A DNA stretch of 64,000 nt from Variovorax sp. J2L1-78 (GCF_030317205.1 NZ_JASZYB010000001.1:2480001-2544000), one strand, 5' to 3'; counted from the stretch's first letter, positions 25,872-36,263 are shown. A program made the numbers and translations. Notes: generated from the letters alone by a model not told the origin.

Positions 25872-28800
25872 ACCAACACCCGTTCGATGCCGCCGCTGTT
25901 GGCCGCCGCCACGTACTCGGGCAGCCACTGGTCGCCGAGGATCTGGTTGGCCATCTCGACCACGATGTAGTCGGCTTCGAGCAGGCCGTTGTTCAGGTCG
26001 TTGCCGTAGCGGGAGAGGCCCTGCAGGCAGCTCGGGCAGCTGGTGAGGATCTTCACGTTGCCCTTCGCCTCGACCTTGCCGCTGTCACGCAGCTGGGCTT
26101 CGCCCTTCTTCAACTCTTCTTCCTTGCGGAAGCGGATCTGCGTGGAGATGTCCGGGCGCGTCACACCCAGCGTGCCGGATTCGCCGCAGCAGCGGTCGTT
26201 CTTCAGCACGTTGTCGCCGACCAGCGCCTTCACCGTCTTCATCGGGTCCTGCAGCTTCATCGGGCTGTGGCAGGGGTCGTGGTACAGGTAGCCACCACCG
26301 CTGGCCGCACCGAGGGTGATGCCCTTCTCGAGCAGGTACTCGTGGATGTCGATGATCCGGCAGCCCGGGAAGATCTTGTCGAACTGGTAGCCCTGCAGCT
26401 GGTCGTAGCAGGTGCCGCAGCTCACCACCACGGTCTTGATGTCGAGGTAGTTCAGCGTGTTGGCCACGCGGTGGAAGAGCACCCGGTTGTCCGTGATCAT
26501 CTTCTCGGCCTTGTCGAACTGGCCGCTGCCGCGCTGCGGGTAGCCGCAGCAGAGGTACCCCGGCGGCAGCACCGTCTGCACGCCCGCGTGCCACAGCATC
26601 GCCTGCGTGGCCAGGCCGACCTGCGAGAACAGGCGCTCCGAGCCGCAGCCGGGGAAGTAGAAGACCGCCTCGGTCTCGGCCGTCGTCGCCTTCGGGTTGC
26701 GGATGATCGGCACGTAGTCGGCATCCTCGATGTCGAGCAGGGCGCGCGCCGTCTTCTTCGGCAGGCCGCCGGGCATCTTCTTGTTGATGAAGTGGATGAC
26801 CTGTTCCTTGATCGGCGCCGGGCCGAGCGTGGCCGGCGGTGCCGCGGTCTGCTTCTTCGCCGGCAGCCGGAAGAAATCGTTGGCCAGGCGCTGCGCCTTG
26901 AAGCCGATGTCGACCATGCCCACGCGCATCGCCTTGATGGTCGACGGGTTGGTGGCGTTGAGGAAGAACATCGCCGCCGCGTTGCCGGGGCGGAAGCTCT
27001 TCTGCCCCATCTTGCGCAGCAGGTTGCGCATGTTCATCGACACGTCGCCGAAGTCGATCTTCACCGGGCAGGGGGAGAGGCATTTGTGGCAGACGGTGCA
27101 GTGGTCGGCCACGTCCTCGAACTCTTCCCAGTGCTTGATGCTCACGCCGCGGCGCGTTTGCTCCTCGTACAGGAAAGCTTCCACCAGCAGCGAGGTCGCG
27201 AGGATCTTGTTACGCGGGCTGTAGAGCAGGTTGGCACGCGGCACGTGCGTGGCGCACACCGGCTTGCACTTGCCGCAGCGCAGGCAGTCCTTGACCGAAT
27301 CGGCAATGGCGCCGATGTCGCTCTGCTGCATGATCAGCGACTCGTGGCCCATCAGGCCGAAGCTCGGCGTGTAGGCGTTGGTCAGGTCGGCATGCAGCCC
27401 GTGCGAGGCCGGCGTGTCGGCACGCAGCAGCTTGCCCTTGTTGAAGCGCCCTTCGGGGTCGACGCGCTGCTTGTAGTCGGTGAAAGGCTGGAGCTCGGCG
27501 TCCGTCAGGAATTCGAGCTTGGTGATGCCGATGCCGTGCTCGCCCGAGATCACGCCGTCGAGCGAGCGCGCCAGCGCCATGATGCGCACCACGGCGGCAT
27601 GCGCGCTCTGCAGCATCTCGTAGTTGTCGCTGTTGACCGGGATGTTGGTGTGCACGTTGCCGTCGCCGGCGTGCATGTGCAGCGCGACCCAGACGCGACC
27701 CTTGAGCACGCGCTGGTGGATGGCGTTGCACTCGGCCAGGATCGGCGCGAACTCGGCGCCGGTGAAGATCTGCTGGAGCGGCGTGCGGATCTGCGTCTTC
27801 CAGCTGGCGCGCAGCGAATGGTCCTGCAGTTGCGGGAACAGCGCATCGACGTCCTTCAGCCAGCCGGCCCACAGGGCGCGCACGTCCTGCACCAGCGCGA
27901 TGGCCTGCGCCACGCGGTCTTCCAGCAGCTCGGCCGACGGGATGTCGTTGGCGTCGTCGGTCTTGCCCAGCGGCAGGTTGCCGCGGGCGAAGAAGGCTTC
28001 CAGCGCATCGGCGAAGGCCAGCTTGTTCTGCAGCGACAGCTCGATGTTGATGCGCTCGATGCCGTCGGTGTACTCGGCCATCCGCGGCAGCGGGATCACC
28101 ACGTCTTCGTTGATCTTGAAGGCGTTGGTGTGGCGGCTGATGGCGGCCGTGCGCTTGCGGTCGAGCCAGAACTTCTTGCGCGCCTCGGGGCTGATGGCGA
28201 TGAAGCCTTCGCCGCTGCGCGAATTGGCGATGCGCACCACCTCCGACGTGACGCGCGCCACGTCGTCGGCGTCGTGGCCGGCGATGTCGCCGAACAGCAC
28301 CATCTTGGGCAGCCCGCCGTGCTTCTTCGATTTGGTCGCGTAACCCACCGCCTTCAGGTAGCGGTCGTCCAGGTGCTCCAGGCCGGCGAGCAGTACGCCC
28401 GAGCGCTTCTGCTCGGCGAACATGAAGTCCTTGATCTCGACGATGCTGGGCACCGCGTCCTTGGCGTTGCCGAAGAACTCGAGGCACACGGTGCGCGTGT
28501 GCGCCGGCATCTTGTGGACCACCCAACGGCAGCTGGTGATCAGGCCGTCGCAGCCTTCCTTCTGGATGCCCGGCAGGCCCGAGAGGAACTTGTCGGTCAC
28601 GTCCTTGCCGAGGCCCTCCTTGCGGAAGGTCTTGCCGGCGATCTCCAGGCGCTCGCTGCGCAGCTTGGTGCGGCCGTCGGCGGCGAAGTACTGCAGGTCG
28701 AACACGGCGCTGTCGACGTCGTGGATCTTGCCGAGGTTGTGGCCCACGCGCGTGACCTCGAGCCATTCGGCCTGCGGCGTGACCATGCGCCACGAGGCCA

Positions 28801-29746
28801 GGTTGTCGAGCGCCGTGCCCCACAGCACGGCCTTCTTGCCGCCCGCGTTCATCGCCACGTTGCCGCCGACGCACGAGGCTTCGGCCGAGGTCGGATCGAC
28901 CGCGAAGACATAGCCCGCGCGCTCGGCCGCATCGGCCACGCGCTGCGTGACCACGCCGGCCTCGGTCCAGATGGTCGGCACCGGGTCGTCCAGGCCCGGC
29001 AGCGCCATCAGCTCGACCTCGGTCATCGCCTCGAGCTTTTCGGTGTTGATGACCGCGCTGTTCCAGGTCAGCGGGATCGCGCCACCGGTGTAGCCGGTGC
29101 CGCCGCCCCGCGGGATGATGGTCAGGCCCAGCTCGATGCAGCCCTTGACCAGCAGCGCCATCTCGGCTTCGGTGTCCGGGCACAGCACCACGAAGGGGTA
29201 CTCGACGCGCCAGTCGGTCGCGTCGGTCACGTGCGACACGCGCGAGAGGCCGTCGAATTTGATGTTGTCCTTGGCGGTCAGCCGGCGGAAGGCGCGGGTG
29301 GCCTTGCGGCGCAGCGCGGCCACGTCGTTGAACATCGTGTCGAAGGTGGCGACGGCCTGGGCCACCAGCGCGCACAGCTCGCCGACCAGCAGGTCGCGCT
29401 GTGCGTCCGCCTCGGGGGTACGGCGCTTGCCGACTTCGGTCAGCCGGTGATTGAGCGCATCGACCAGTTGCCCGCGTCGGCGCGGGTTGTCCAGCAGGTC
29501 GTCGACCAGGTAGGGGTTGCGCTGCACCACCCAGATGTCGCCCAGCACCTCGTATAGCATGCGGGCCGATCGCCCGGTGCGGCGCTCGTCGCGCAGGGAT
29601 TGCAGCAGCGACCAGCCGCGTTCGCCGAGCAGGCGAATGACGATCTCGCGGTCGGAGAAGCTGGTGTAGTTGTACGGAATCTCGCGGAGTCGGGCGGGCT
29701 CTGCGGCCTGCGTCAACAACGCAGTCAGCGCGATCGGAGCGTTCAT
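25868..29746 (-). CDS. DUF3683 FAD/Fe-S oxidoreductase, D-2-hydroxyacid dehydrogenase fusion
   Basis: A 1292-residue fusion. Order: DUF3683 (about 1-150), a PCMH-type FAD-binding domain (about 165-400; [33 protein letters not shown]), an FAD-oxidase C-terminal domain ending in [14 protein letters not shown], two 4Fe-4S motifs ([11 protein letters not shown] near 821, [11 protein letters not shown] near 883), and two cysteine-rich CCG domains (FYFPGCG to CCGYP; YHDPCH to CCGESG). This is GlcD/DLD plus GlcF/GlpC in one chain. It probably oxidises a D-2-hydroxyacid (D-lactate or D-2-hydroxyglutarate) and passes electrons to quinone. serA lies just upstream, suggesting D-2-hydroxyglutarate; the substrate is inferred. 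Confidence 0.88.
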   Translation of the reverse strand: MNAPIALTALLTQAAEPARLREIPYNYTSFSDREIVIRLLGERGWSLLQSLRDERRTGRSARMLYEVLGDIWVVQRNPYLVDDLLDNPRRRGQLVDALNHRLTEVGKRRTPEADAQRDLLVGELCALVAQAVATFDTMFNDVAALRRKATRAFRRLTAKDNIKFDGLSRVSHVTDATDWRVEYPFVVLCPDTEAEMALLVKGCIELGLTIIPRGGGTGYTGGAIPLTWNSAVINTEKLEAMTEVELMALPGLDDPVPTIWTEAGVVTQRVADAAERAGYVFAVDPTSAEASCVGGNVAMNAGGKKAVLWGTALDNLASWRMVTPQAEWLEVTRVGHNLGKIHDVDSAVFDLQYFAADGRTKLRSERLEIAGKTFRKEGLGKDVTDKFLSGLPGIQKEGCDGLITSCRWVVHKMPAHTRTVCLEFFGNAKDAVPSIVEIKDFMFAEQKRSGVLLAGLEHLDDRYLKAVGYATKSKKHGGLPKMVLFGDIAGHDADDVARVTSEVVRIANSRSGEGFIAISPEARKKFWLDRKRTAAISRHTNAFKINEDVVIPLPRMAEYTDGIERINIELSLQNKLAFADALEAFFARGNLPLGKTDDANDIPSAELLEDRVAQAIALVQDVRALWAGWLKDVDALFPQLQDHSLRASWKTQIRTPLQQIFTGAEFAPILAECNAIHQRVLKGRVWVALHMHAGDGNVHTNIPVNSDNYEMLQSAHAAVVRIMALARSLDGVISGEHGIGITKLEFLTDAELQPFTDYKQRVDPEGRFNKGKLLRADTPASHGLHADLTNAYTPSFGLMGHESLIMQQSDIGAIADSVKDCLRCGKCKPVCATHVPRANLLYSPRNKILATSLLVEAFLYEEQTRRGVSIKHWEEFEDVADHCTVCHKCLSPCPVKIDFGDVSMNMRNLLRKMGQKSFRPGNAAAMFFLNATNPSTIKAMRVGMVDIGFKAQRLANDFFRLPAKKQTAAPPATLGPAPIKEQVIHFINKKMPGGLPKKTARALLDIEDADYVPIIRNPKATTAETEAVFYFPGCGSERLFSQVGLATQAMLWHAGVQTVLPPGYLCCGYPQRGSGQFDKAEKMITDNRVLFHRVANTLNYLDIKTVVVSCGTCYDQLQGYQFDKIFPGCRIIDIHEYLLEKGITLGAASGGGYLYHDPCHSPMKLQDPMKTVKALVGDNVLKNDRCCGESGTLGVTRPDISTQIRFRKEEELKKGEAQLRDSGKVEAKGNVKILTSCPSCLQGLSRYGNDLNNGLLEADYIVVEMANQILGDQWLPEYVAAANSGGIERVLV

Positions 29747-29796
29747 CGGGGAGCAGCCTCGGCAGGACGCTGCGCGCCCTTGAACCGGGCCGGCGA

Positions 29797-29835
29797 TTTT
29801 AAGTCAGCGCCGGCTGCGGCGCTGACAACTTAAAA
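29797..29835 (-). terminator. Strong hairpin at the serA stop codon
   Basis: An inverted repeat: TCAGCGCC (29804-29811) / GGCGCTGA (29818-29825) with a 6-base loop, extended across a 3-base bulge by TTTTAAG / CTTAAAA. The serA stop codon is inside the lower stem. The U tract on the minus strand is short, so it may end only part of the serA transcripts or stabilise the serA message ahead of the oxidoreductase gene. Confidence 0.6.
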
Positions 29836-31068
29836 AAGCACCCGGCTGCGGATGGTGCCGGGCACCTGGGCCAGCTTTTCCTGCGCCAGTTCGGACGACG
29901 CGGCGTCGATGTCGGTCACCACGTAGCCCACCTTCTCGTTCGTCTGCAGGTACTGCGACGCGATGTTGATGTGGTTGTCCGCGAACACCTGGTTGATGGC
30001 CGACAGCACCCCCGGCACGTTGTGGTGGATGTGCAGCAGGCGGTGCTTGCCCGGGTGGGCCGGCAGCGCCACCTCGGGGAAGTTCACCGAGGTGATCGAG
30101 GTGCCGTTGTCGCTGTACTTCACCAGCTTCTCGGCCACCTCGCCGCCGATGTTGGCCTGCGCCTCCATCGTCGAGCCGCCGATGTGCGGCGTGAGGATGA
30201 CGTTGTCGAGCCCGCGCAGCGGCGACTGGAATTCCTCGTTGTTGCTGCCCGGCTCCACCGGGAACACGTCGATGGCGGCGCCCCAGAGCTTGCCGCTCGT
30301 GATGCCTTCGGCCAGCGCGTCGATGTCGACCACCGTGCCGCGCGCGGCATTGATCAGGATGCCGCCTTGCTTCATGGCGGCGATCTCGGCCGGGCCGATC
30401 ATCCATTTCGTCGACGGCAGCTCGGGCACGTGCAGGCTCACGATGTCGCTCTGGGCGAGCAGGTCGTGCAGTTGCGGCACCTGGCGCGCATTGCCCAGGG
30501 GCAGCTTGCTCACCACGTCGTAGAAAGCCACGTGCATGCCCAGCCCTTCGGCCAGCACCGACAGCTGCGTGCCGATCGAGCCGTAGCCCACGATGCCCAG
30601 CGTCTTGCCGCGGATCTCGTGCGACTGGGCGGCCGACTTCATCCAGCCGCCCCGATGCACCAGCGCGTTCTTGGCCGGGATGCCGCGCAGCAGCAGGATG
30701 GCCTCGGCCAGCACCAGCTCGGCCACCGAGCGGGTGTTGGAGTACGGCGCGTTGAACACCGCCACGCCACGCTCGCGCGCCGCGTTCAGGTCGACCTGGT
30801 TGGTGCCGATGCAGAAGCAGCCGACGGCCACCAGCTTGGGCGCGGCCGACAGCACGTCGGCCGTGAGCTTGCTCTGCGAGCGGATGCCCAGGAAATGCAC
30901 GTCGGCCAGCTTGGCCTTCAGCTCCTCGCCCTGCAGCGCCTTCGGCAGCGTCTCGATCTGGGTGTAGCCCGCACCGCGGAGGACCTCCACCGCCGAGGCG
31001 TGGATGCCCTCGAGCAGGAGGAACTTGATCTTGCTTTTGTCGAGGGAGGTCTTGCTCATGGCGGTCAT
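29830..31068 (-). CDS. serA: D-3-phosphoglycerate dehydrogenase (ACT type)
   Basis: A 412-residue enzyme, about the length of E. coli SerA (410) and colinear with it. It oxidises 3-phosphoglycerate to 3-phosphohydroxypyruvate, the first step of serine synthesis. Visible are GCFCIGTNQVDL, the NAD loop GIVGYGSIGTQ, AARGTVVDIDAL, the catalytic His in LTPHIGGST, and a C-terminal ACT domain (about 340-412; HHNVPGVLSAINQVF), the serine feedback site. E. coli SerA also reduces 2-oxoglutarate to D-2-hydroxyglutarate, relevant to its neighbour. A start at MSKTSL three codons later is equally plausible. Confidence 0.96.
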   Translation of the reverse strand: MTAMSKTSLDKSKIKFLLLEGIHASAVEVLRGAGYTQIETLPKALQGEELKAKLADVHFLGIRSQSKLTADVLSAAPKLVAVGCFCIGTNQVDLNAARERGVAVFNAPYSNTRSVAELVLAEAILLLRGIPAKNALVHRGGWMKSAAQSHEIRGKTLGIVGYGSIGTQLSVLAEGLGMHVAFYDVVSKLPLGNARQVPQLHDLLAQSDIVSLHVPELPSTKWMIGPAEIAAMKQGGILINAARGTVVDIDALAEGITSGKLWGAAIDVFPVEPGSNNEEFQSPLRGLDNVILTPHIGGSTMEAQANIGGEVAEKLVKYSDNGTSITSVNFPEVALPAHPGKHRLLHIHHNVPGVLSAINQVFADNHINIASQYLQTNEKVGYVVTDIDAASSELAQEKLAQVPGTIRSRVLF

Positions 31069-31218
31069 GAAGGCCCCCGACAGGGCTCGGAGGCAGAGCC
31101 GAAAAACGAAGCGGAAATGCTAGCATGGTGCAGCGCAGCACGCTGAAGGGGCGCCGTCGGGCACAGGGCACCAAAAGGGTTTCCCCGCTTGGTCGCCACC
31201 CCCCGCCCATGCGACAAA

Positions 31219-31238
31219 TGTGACGCGGCTGTGTCACA
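31219..31238 (+). promoter_or_regulatory. Inverted repeat upstream of ugpB, candidate operator
   Basis: TGTGAC (31219-31224) and GTCACA (31233-31238) form a perfect 6-base inverted repeat with an 8-base spacer, 56 bases before the ugpB ATG in the divergent serA/ugpB gap. Half-sites resemble CRP/FNR-type TGTGA/TCACA, but the spacing (10 between the 5-base cores instead of 6) is wrong for CRP. A possible -10 TAGCAT follows at 31248. I do not see a tandem Pho box. Confidence 0.45.
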
Positions 31239-31294
31239 CGCGGCCCCTAGCATTCGCGCTTTCCACGCTTCCCCATTCCCCTTCAGGAGTCCTC

Positions 31295-32605
31295 ATGCAA
31301 TTGAAAACGCTCGCCTTGACCATGGCGCTTGCGGCAACCCTGGCCCACACGGCCCAGGCCCAGACCGAGATCCAGTGGTGGCACTCGATGACCGCCGTCA
31401 ACGGCGAGTGGGTCAACGACCTGGCCAAGCAATTCAATGAAAGCCAGAAGGACTACAAGATCGTGCCGACCTACAAGGGCACGTACGACGAATCGATGAC
31501 CGCATCGATCGCCGCCTTCCGCGCCGGCAATGCACCGCACATCCTGCAGGTGTTCGAAGTGGGCACCGCGACCATGCAGGCCAGCAAGGGCGCCATCGTG
31601 CCCGTGGGCCAGGTCATGAAGGACGCGGGCGAGAAGTTCGACCCGGCCGCCTACATCCCCGCCGTGGCCGGCTACTACACCGCGCCGAACGGCCAGATGC
31701 TGAGCTTCCCGTTCAACAGCTCGACGACGGTTTTCTACATCAACAAGGACGCCTTCAAGGCGGCCGGCCTCGACACGACGAAGCTGCCGTCGACCTGGCC
31801 CGAAGTGACGGCCGCCGCCGCCAAGCTCAAGGCCAGCGGCCACAAGTGCCCGTTCACCACGGCCTGGCAGGGCTGGACCCAGCTCGAGAGCTTCTCGGCC
31901 TGGCACAACGTCGAATTCGCGACCAAGAGCAACGGCCTGGCCGGCCTCGACGCGCGCATGAAGATCAATTCGCCGCTGCACGTGCGCCACATCGAGAACC
32001 TGGCGAACATGGCCAAGCAGGGTCTGTTCATCTACAAGGGCCGCGGCAACGTGCCCGAGGCCTCGTTCGTGTCGGGCGAGTGCGCCATGATCAACACGTC
32101 GTCGGGCTTCTACGGCAACGTCGCCAAGAACGCCAAGTTCGCCTATGCCGTCGCACCGCTGCCCTACTACCCCGATGTCGCCGGCGCACCGCAGAACACC
32201 GTGATCGGCGGCGCCAGCCTGTGGGTCATGTCGGGCAAGAAGCCGGCCGAGTACAAGGGCGTGGCCAAGTTCTTCAGCTTCATCTCGCAACCTGACGTGC
32301 AGTCCGCCAGCCACAAGCGCACCGGCTACCTGCCGGTGACGACGGCCTCGTACAAGCTCACCGAGGACTCGGGCTTCTACAAGCAGAACCCCGGCACCGA
32401 CGTGGCCGTGACGCAGATGATCCGCAAGGTGACCGACAAGAGCCGCGGCATCCGCCTGGGCAACTACGTGCAGATCCGCGCCATCGAGGACGAAGAACTC
32501 GAACAGGTCTGGGGCGGCAAGAAGACCGCCAAGGAAGCGCTCGACGAGATCGTCAAGCGCGGCAACGAACAGCTCGAACGCTTCCAGAAGGCAAATAAGA
32601 GCTGA
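31295..32605 (+). CDS. ugpB: sn-Glycerol-3-phosphate ABC transporter, binding protein
   Basis: A 436-residue periplasmic solute-binding protein. A signal peptide (about 1-23, ending AQA) is followed by a family 1 binding fold closely following E. coli Ugp[64 protein letters not shown] and [12 protein letters not shown]. It captures glycerol-3-phosphate or its diesters and delivers them to UgpAE. CAGGAG precedes the ATG at 31295. It heads the operon ugpB-A-E-C-Q and is separated from ugpA by two hairpins. Confidence 0.95.
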   Translation: MQLKTLALTMALAATLAHTAQAQTEIQWWHSMTAVNGEWVNDLAKQFNESQKDYKIVPTYKGTYDESMTASIAAFRAGNAPHILQVFEVGTATMQASKGAIVPVGQVMKDAGEKFDPAAYIPAVAGYYTAPNGQMLSFPFNSSTTVFYINKDAFKAAGLDTTKLPSTWPEVTAAAAKLKASGHKCPFTTAWQGWTQLESFSAWHNVEFATKSNGLAGLDARMKINSPLHVRHIENLANMAKQGLFIYKGRGNVPEASFVSGECAMINTSSGFYGNVAKNAKFAYAVAPLPYYPDVAGAPQNTVIGGASLWVMSGKKPAEYKGVAKFFSFISQPDVQSASHKRTGYLPVTTASYKLTEDSGFYKQNPGTDVAVTQMIRKVTDKSRGIRLGNYVQIRAIEDEELEQVWGGKKTAKEALDEIVKRGNEQLERFQKANKS

Positions 32606-32646
32606 CGCTCTTTTTGCTTGCGCAGTACGGCGAGCACCCCTCCCTG

Positions 32647-32669
32647 CCCTCCCCGCCAAGCGGGGAGGG
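32647..32669. repeat. Perfect GC hairpin between ugpB and ugpA
   Basis: CCCTCCCCGC and GCGGGGAGGG form a perfect 10-base-pair stem with a 3-base loop (CAA). There is no T tract. It resembles the palindromic elements found after binding-protein genes, which protect the upstream message from 3' exonucleases. Confidence 0.75.
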
Positions 32670-32710
32670 TTCCCGCCGAAGAAGCAGGCCGCGCGCCAAA
32701 GTAGACTCGC

Positions 32711-32743
32711 CCCGCCGCGCTTTCGAGCCCGGCGGGTTTTCTT
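32711..32743 (+). terminator. Terminator-like hairpin just before ugpA
   Basis: CCCGCC (32711-32716) and GGCGGG (32731-32736) pair around a 14-base loop and are followed by TTTTCTTT. It ends 15 bases before the ugpA ATG. It probably lets only part of the ugpB transcripts continue into the membrane genes. Confidence 0.6.
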
Positions 32744-32757
32744 TATCCAGGGTTCCT

Positions 32758-33639
32758 ATGGAAAAACGCGTCTTCTTTCGCTCCGGCTGGCTGCCGTGGC
32801 TTCTGCTGACACCGCAGATGCTGGTCATCCTGGTGTTCTTCTTCTGGCCCGCAGCGCAGGCGCTGTTCCAGTCGCTGCAGCAGCAGGATCCCTTCGGCAC
32901 CTCGGTCGAATTCGTCGGCCTGGACAACTTCCGGCAGCTGTTCGACGACCCGAGCTATGTCGAGTCGTTCAAGACGACCGCGCTGTTCTCGGTGCTGGTG
33001 GCCGGCATCGGCATCAGCCTGTCGCTGATGCTCGCCGTCTTCGCCGACCGCGTGACCCGTGGCGCGACCTTCTACAAGACCATGCTGATCCTGCCGTACG
33101 CGGTGGCACCGGCCGTCGCGGCCGTGCTGTGGGTCTTCATGTTCTCGCCGTCCCTGGGCGTGGTGGCTTACGCCCTGGGCAAGCTCGGCATCGACTGGAA
33201 CCACCTGCTCAATTCCGGCCATGCCATGACGTTGATCGTGATGGCCTCGGTGTGGAAGCAGATCTCGTACAACTTCCTGTTCTTCCTGGCCGGGCTGCAG
33301 TCCATTCCCAAGTCGCTGATCGAGGCTGCCGCCATCGACGGCGCCCGCCCGTGGCGCCGTTTCTGGACGGTGCAATTCCCCCTGCTCTCGCCCACCACCT
33401 TCTTCCTGCTGGTGATCAACGTCGTCTACGCCTTCTTCGACACCTTCGCGATCGTCGACGCGGCGACGCAGGGCGGCCCGGGCAAGGACACGGCGATCCT
33501 GGTCTACAAGGTCTACTACGACGGTTTCAAGGCGATGGACCTGGGCGGATCGGCCGCGCAATCGGTGGTGCTCATGTTGATCGTCGTCGCGCTGACGGTG
33601 ATCCAGTTCCGCTACGTCGAGAAGAAAGTGAATTACTGA
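32758..33639 (+). CDS. ugpA: sn-Glycerol-3-phosphate ABC transporter permease
   Basis: A 293-residue inner-membrane permease with six helices, starting at [11 protein letters not shown]. The EAA loop that docks the ATPase is [15 protein letters not shown], followed by [10 protein letters not shown]. It forms the channel with UgpE. The frame is open upstream, but that part is the intergenic hairpin region. It is followed by ugpE after 1 base. Confidence 0.94.
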   Translation: MEKRVFFRSGWLPWLLLTPQMLVILVFFFWPAAQALFQSLQQQDPFGTSVEFVGLDNFRQLFDDPSYVESFKTTALFSVLVAGIGISLSLMLAVFADRVTRGATFYKTMLILPYAVAPAVAAVLWVFMFSPSLGVVAYALGKLGIDWNHLLNSGHAMTLIVMASVWKQISYNFLFFLAGLQSIPKSLIEAAAIDGARPWRRFWTVQFPLLSPTTFFLLVINVVYAFFDTFAIVDAATQGGPGKDTAILVYKVYYDGFKAMDLGGSAAQSVVLMLIVVALTVIQFRYVEKKVNY

Positions 33640-33640
33640 C

Positions 33641-34492
33641 ATGGTCGAGAAACGCGGAACCCACGGGATCCTGGCACATGTGGTGATGGTGCTGGGCGTC
33701 TTCATCGTCGCCTTCCCCCTCTATCTGGCCTTCGTCGCGTCCACCCACACGGCGCAGGAGATCGTGCAGGCGCCGATGCCCCTGCTGCCCGGCAGCAACA
33801 TGCTCGACAGCTACAAGGGCGCACTGTTCGGCCGGGCATCGGCCGCCGGCTCCAACGCCCCGGTGGCCCACATGATGTGGGTCAGCTTCGTGACCGCCAT
33901 GGTCATCTCGATCGGCAAGATCACGATCTCGCTGCTGTCGGCCTTCGCCATCGTCTACTTCCGCTTCCCCTTCAAGAAGATCTGCTTCTGGGCGATCTTC
34001 GTGACGCTGATGCTGCCGGTGGAGGTGCGGATCCTGCCGACCTACAAGGTGCTGTCGGACTTGAACATGCTCAACACCTACGCGGGCCTCACGGTGCCGC
34101 TGATCGCGTCGGCCACGGCGACCTTCCTGTTCCGGCAGTTCTTCCTGACGGTGCCCGAGGAACTCACCGAGGCCTCGCGCATGGACGGTGCGAGCCCGAT
34201 GCGCTTCTTCTTCGACGTGCTGCTGCCGCTGTCAAAGACCTCGATCGCGGCGCTGTTCGTGATCCAGTTCATCTACGGCTGGAACCAGTACCTCTGGCCG
34301 CTGCTGGCCACCACTGGCGAAGACATGTACCCGGTGGTCGTGGGCATCAAGCGGATGATCGCCGGCGGCGACGGCCAGAACGAATGGAACGTCGTGATGG
34401 CCACCGCCATCCTGGCGATGCTGCCGCCCGCGCTGGTCGTGGTGCTGATGCAAAAGTGGTTCGTCAAGGGCCTGGTTGATACAGAGAAATAA
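33641..34492 (+). CDS. ugpE: sn-Glycerol-3-phosphate ABC transporter permease
   Basis: A 283-residue permease, six helices, second half of the channel. EAA loop: EASRMDGASPMRFFFDVLLP. The long segment after the first helix (about 35-75) carries STHTAQEIVQAPMPLLPG, typical of UgpE. It begins 1 base after the ugpA stop and ends 12 bases before ugpC, so the three are co-translated. Confidence 0.94.
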   Translation: MVEKRGTHGILAHVVMVLGVFIVAFPLYLAFVASTHTAQEIVQAPMPLLPGSNMLDSYKGALFGRASAAGSNAPVAHMMWVSFVTAMVISIGKITISLLSAFAIVYFRFPFKKICFWAIFVTLMLPVEVRILPTYKVLSDLNMLNTYAGLTVPLIASATATFLFRQFFLTVPEELTEASRMDGASPMRFFFDVLLPLSKTSIAALFVIQFIYGWNQYLWPLLATTGEDMYPVVVGIKRMIAGGDGQNEWNVVMATAILAMLPPALVVVLMQKWFVKGLVDTEK

Positions 34493-34504
34493 AACGAGAT
34501 TCGC

Positions 34505-35512
34505 ATGGCTGCTCTTTCCCTTCGCAACGTCATCAAACGCTACGGCGTCGGCCCCAAGGCCAACCAGGTCATCCACGGCGTGAGCGCCGAGATCGCCGAC
34601 CACGAGTTCATCGTCATCGTCGGGCCTTCGGGCTGCGGCAAGTCGACGCTGCTGCGCATGGTCGCCGGCCTGGAGGAAGTCTCCGCCGGCGAGATCCGCA
34701 TCGGCGACCGCGTGGTCAACGACCTCGAGCCGTCGGAACGCGACATCGCCATGGTGTTCCAGAACTACGCGCTCTACCCGCACATGACGGTCTTCGACAA
34801 CATGGCCTACGGCCTGAAGATCGCCAAGGTGCCGGTGCCCGAGATCAAGACGCGGGTCGACAAGGCCGCGAAGATCCTCGAACTGGGCCATCTGCTCGAG
34901 CGCAAGCCGCGCGAGCTGTCCGGCGGCCAGCGCCAGCGCGTGGCCATGGGCCGCGCGATCGTGCGCCAGCCGCAGGTCTTCCTCTTCGACGAGCCGCTGT
35001 CGAACCTCGACGCCAAGCTGCGCGCCCAGACCCGCATCGAGATCCAGAAGCTGCACCGCGAACTCGGCATCACCTCGCTGTTCGTCACGCACGACCAGGT
35101 CGAGGCCATGACGCTGGCGCAGCGCATCATCGTGATGAACGGCGGCGTGATGGACCAGTTCGGCACGCCCGAGGAGGTCTACAACCGCCCGGCCACGACC
35201 TTCGTGGCCAGCTTCATCGGCTCGCCGCCGATGAACCTGCTCAAGCACGCGCCGGGCGTGCGCCCCGGCCACATCCTGGGCGTGCGGCCGGAGCATCTCA
35301 AGCTCGACCAGACCGGCTGGACGGTGCAGGTCGAGCACGTCGAACTGCTGGGCGCCGAGCGCCTGGTGTACGGCCGCATCGGCGACGAGCAGATCATCAT
35401 GCGCACCGACGCGGTCGACCACCCGCCGACGGCCGGCGACACGGTGCACATCTCGGCACCGCAAGACCGCCTGCACTGGTTCGACGCCGGCTCCGGAAAG
35501 CGCGCCGCCTGA
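34505..35512 (+). CDS. ugpC: sn-Glycerol-3-phosphate ABC transporter ATPase
   Basis: A 335-residue MalK-type ATPase. Walker [10 protein letters not shown] (near residue 40), Q-loop [12 protein letters not shown], signature [14 protein letters not shown], Walker [13 protein letters not shown], and switch His in [10 protein letters not shown] are present. The C-terminal TOBE-type regulatory domain covers about 240-335. It energises UgpAE. ugpQ follows 2 bases after its stop. Confidence 0.95.
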   Translation: MAALSLRNVIKRYGVGPKANQVIHGVSAEIADHEFIVIVGPSGCGKSTLLRMVAGLEEVSAGEIRIGDRVVNDLEPSERDIAMVFQNYALYPHMTVFDNMAYGLKIAKVPVPEIKTRVDKAAKILELGHLLERKPRELSGGQRQRVAMGRAIVRQPQVFLFDEPLSNLDAKLRAQTRIEIQKLHRELGITSLFVTHDQVEAMTLAQRIIVMNGGVMDQFGTPEEVYNRPATTFVASFIGSPPMNLLKHAPGVRPGHILGVRPEHLKLDQTGWTVQVEHVELLGAERLVYGRIGDEQIIMRTDAVDHPPTAGDTVHISAPQDRLHWFDAGSGKRAA

Positions 35513-35514
35513 CG

Positions 35515-36255
35515 ATGCGCGCGGACTGGCCCTACCCCCGCTGGGTCGCCCACCGCGGCGCCGGCAAGCTTGCACCCGAGAACACGCTGGCGGCCTTTCG
35601 CCTGGGCGCGCAGCACGGCTACCGCATGTTCGAGTGCGACGCCAAGCTGAGCGCCGACGGCGTGCCCTTCCTGATGCACGACAGCACGCTGGAGCGCACG
35701 ACCAGCGGCCACGGCGTCGGGGGTGACCAGCCCTGGCACGCCCTGTCGCAACTCGATGCCGGCAGCTGGCATTCACGCGCCTATGCCGGCGAACCGCTGG
35801 CCACGCTGGAAAACGCCGCGCGCTTTTGCCTGCACAACGGCTTCCTGCTGAACATCGAGATCAAGCCGACGCCCGGCGCCGAGCGCCGCACCGGCGAAGT
35901 CGTAGCACGCGACGCGCAGCGGCTGTGGGCCGGCCAGGCGATCCCGCCGCTGCTCACCTCCTTCAAGACCGACGCGCTGGCCGGCGCCCGCGACACGGCA
36001 CCCGGGCTGCCGCGCGGCCTGCTGCTCGACACCCTGTGGGACGGTTGGCTGGCCACGGCACGCGACCTGGGCTGCGTGGCCATCGTCTGCAACCATGCGC
36101 TGTGGGACGCGCACACCGTCGCGCAGGCCCGCGACGCTGGCCTGCGCACGCTGAGCTACACGGTGAACGACGACTGGGCGGCCGAGCGGCTCATCGCCCT
36201 CGGCACCGACGGCATCATCACCGACCGGGTCGACCTGTTCAGCCCCGCGCGCTGA
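35515..36255 (+). CDS. ugpQ: Glycerophosphodiester phosphodiesterase
   Basis: A 246-residue cytosolic GDPD enzyme that splits glycerophosphodiesters into glycerol-3-phosphate and an alcohol. The catalytic pair of motifs is clear: AHRGAGKLAPENTLAAF near residue 11 and LMHDSTLERTTSGHG near residue 49; IEIKPT holds a metal ligand. As the last gene of the ugp operon it handles imported diesters such as glycerophosphocholine. The spacing of 2 bases from ugpC implies coupling. Confidence 0.94.
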   Translation: MRADWPYPRWVAHRGAGKLAPENTLAAFRLGAQHGYRMFECDAKLSADGVPFLMHDSTLERTTSGHGVGGDQPWHALSQLDAGSWHSRAYAGEPLATLENAARFCLHNGFLLNIEIKPTPGAERRTGEVVARDAQRLWAGQAIPPLLTSFKTDALAGARDTAPGLPRGLLLDTLWDGWLATARDLGCVAIVCNHALWDAHTVAQARDAGLRTLSYTVNDDWAAERLIALGTDGIITDRVDLFSPAR

Positions 36256-36263
36256 GCCTCGGC

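Noticed and set aside
25808..29557. 1249-codon plus-strand frame opposite the DUF3683 oxidoreductase
   Set aside because: Antisense shadow of a protein with many Cys and FAD motifs; no recognisable features of its own.
31219..31238. Canonical CRP site upstream of ugpB
   Set aside because: Half-sites fit, but the spacing between cores is 10 rather than 6 bases; kept only as an unnamed inverted repeat.
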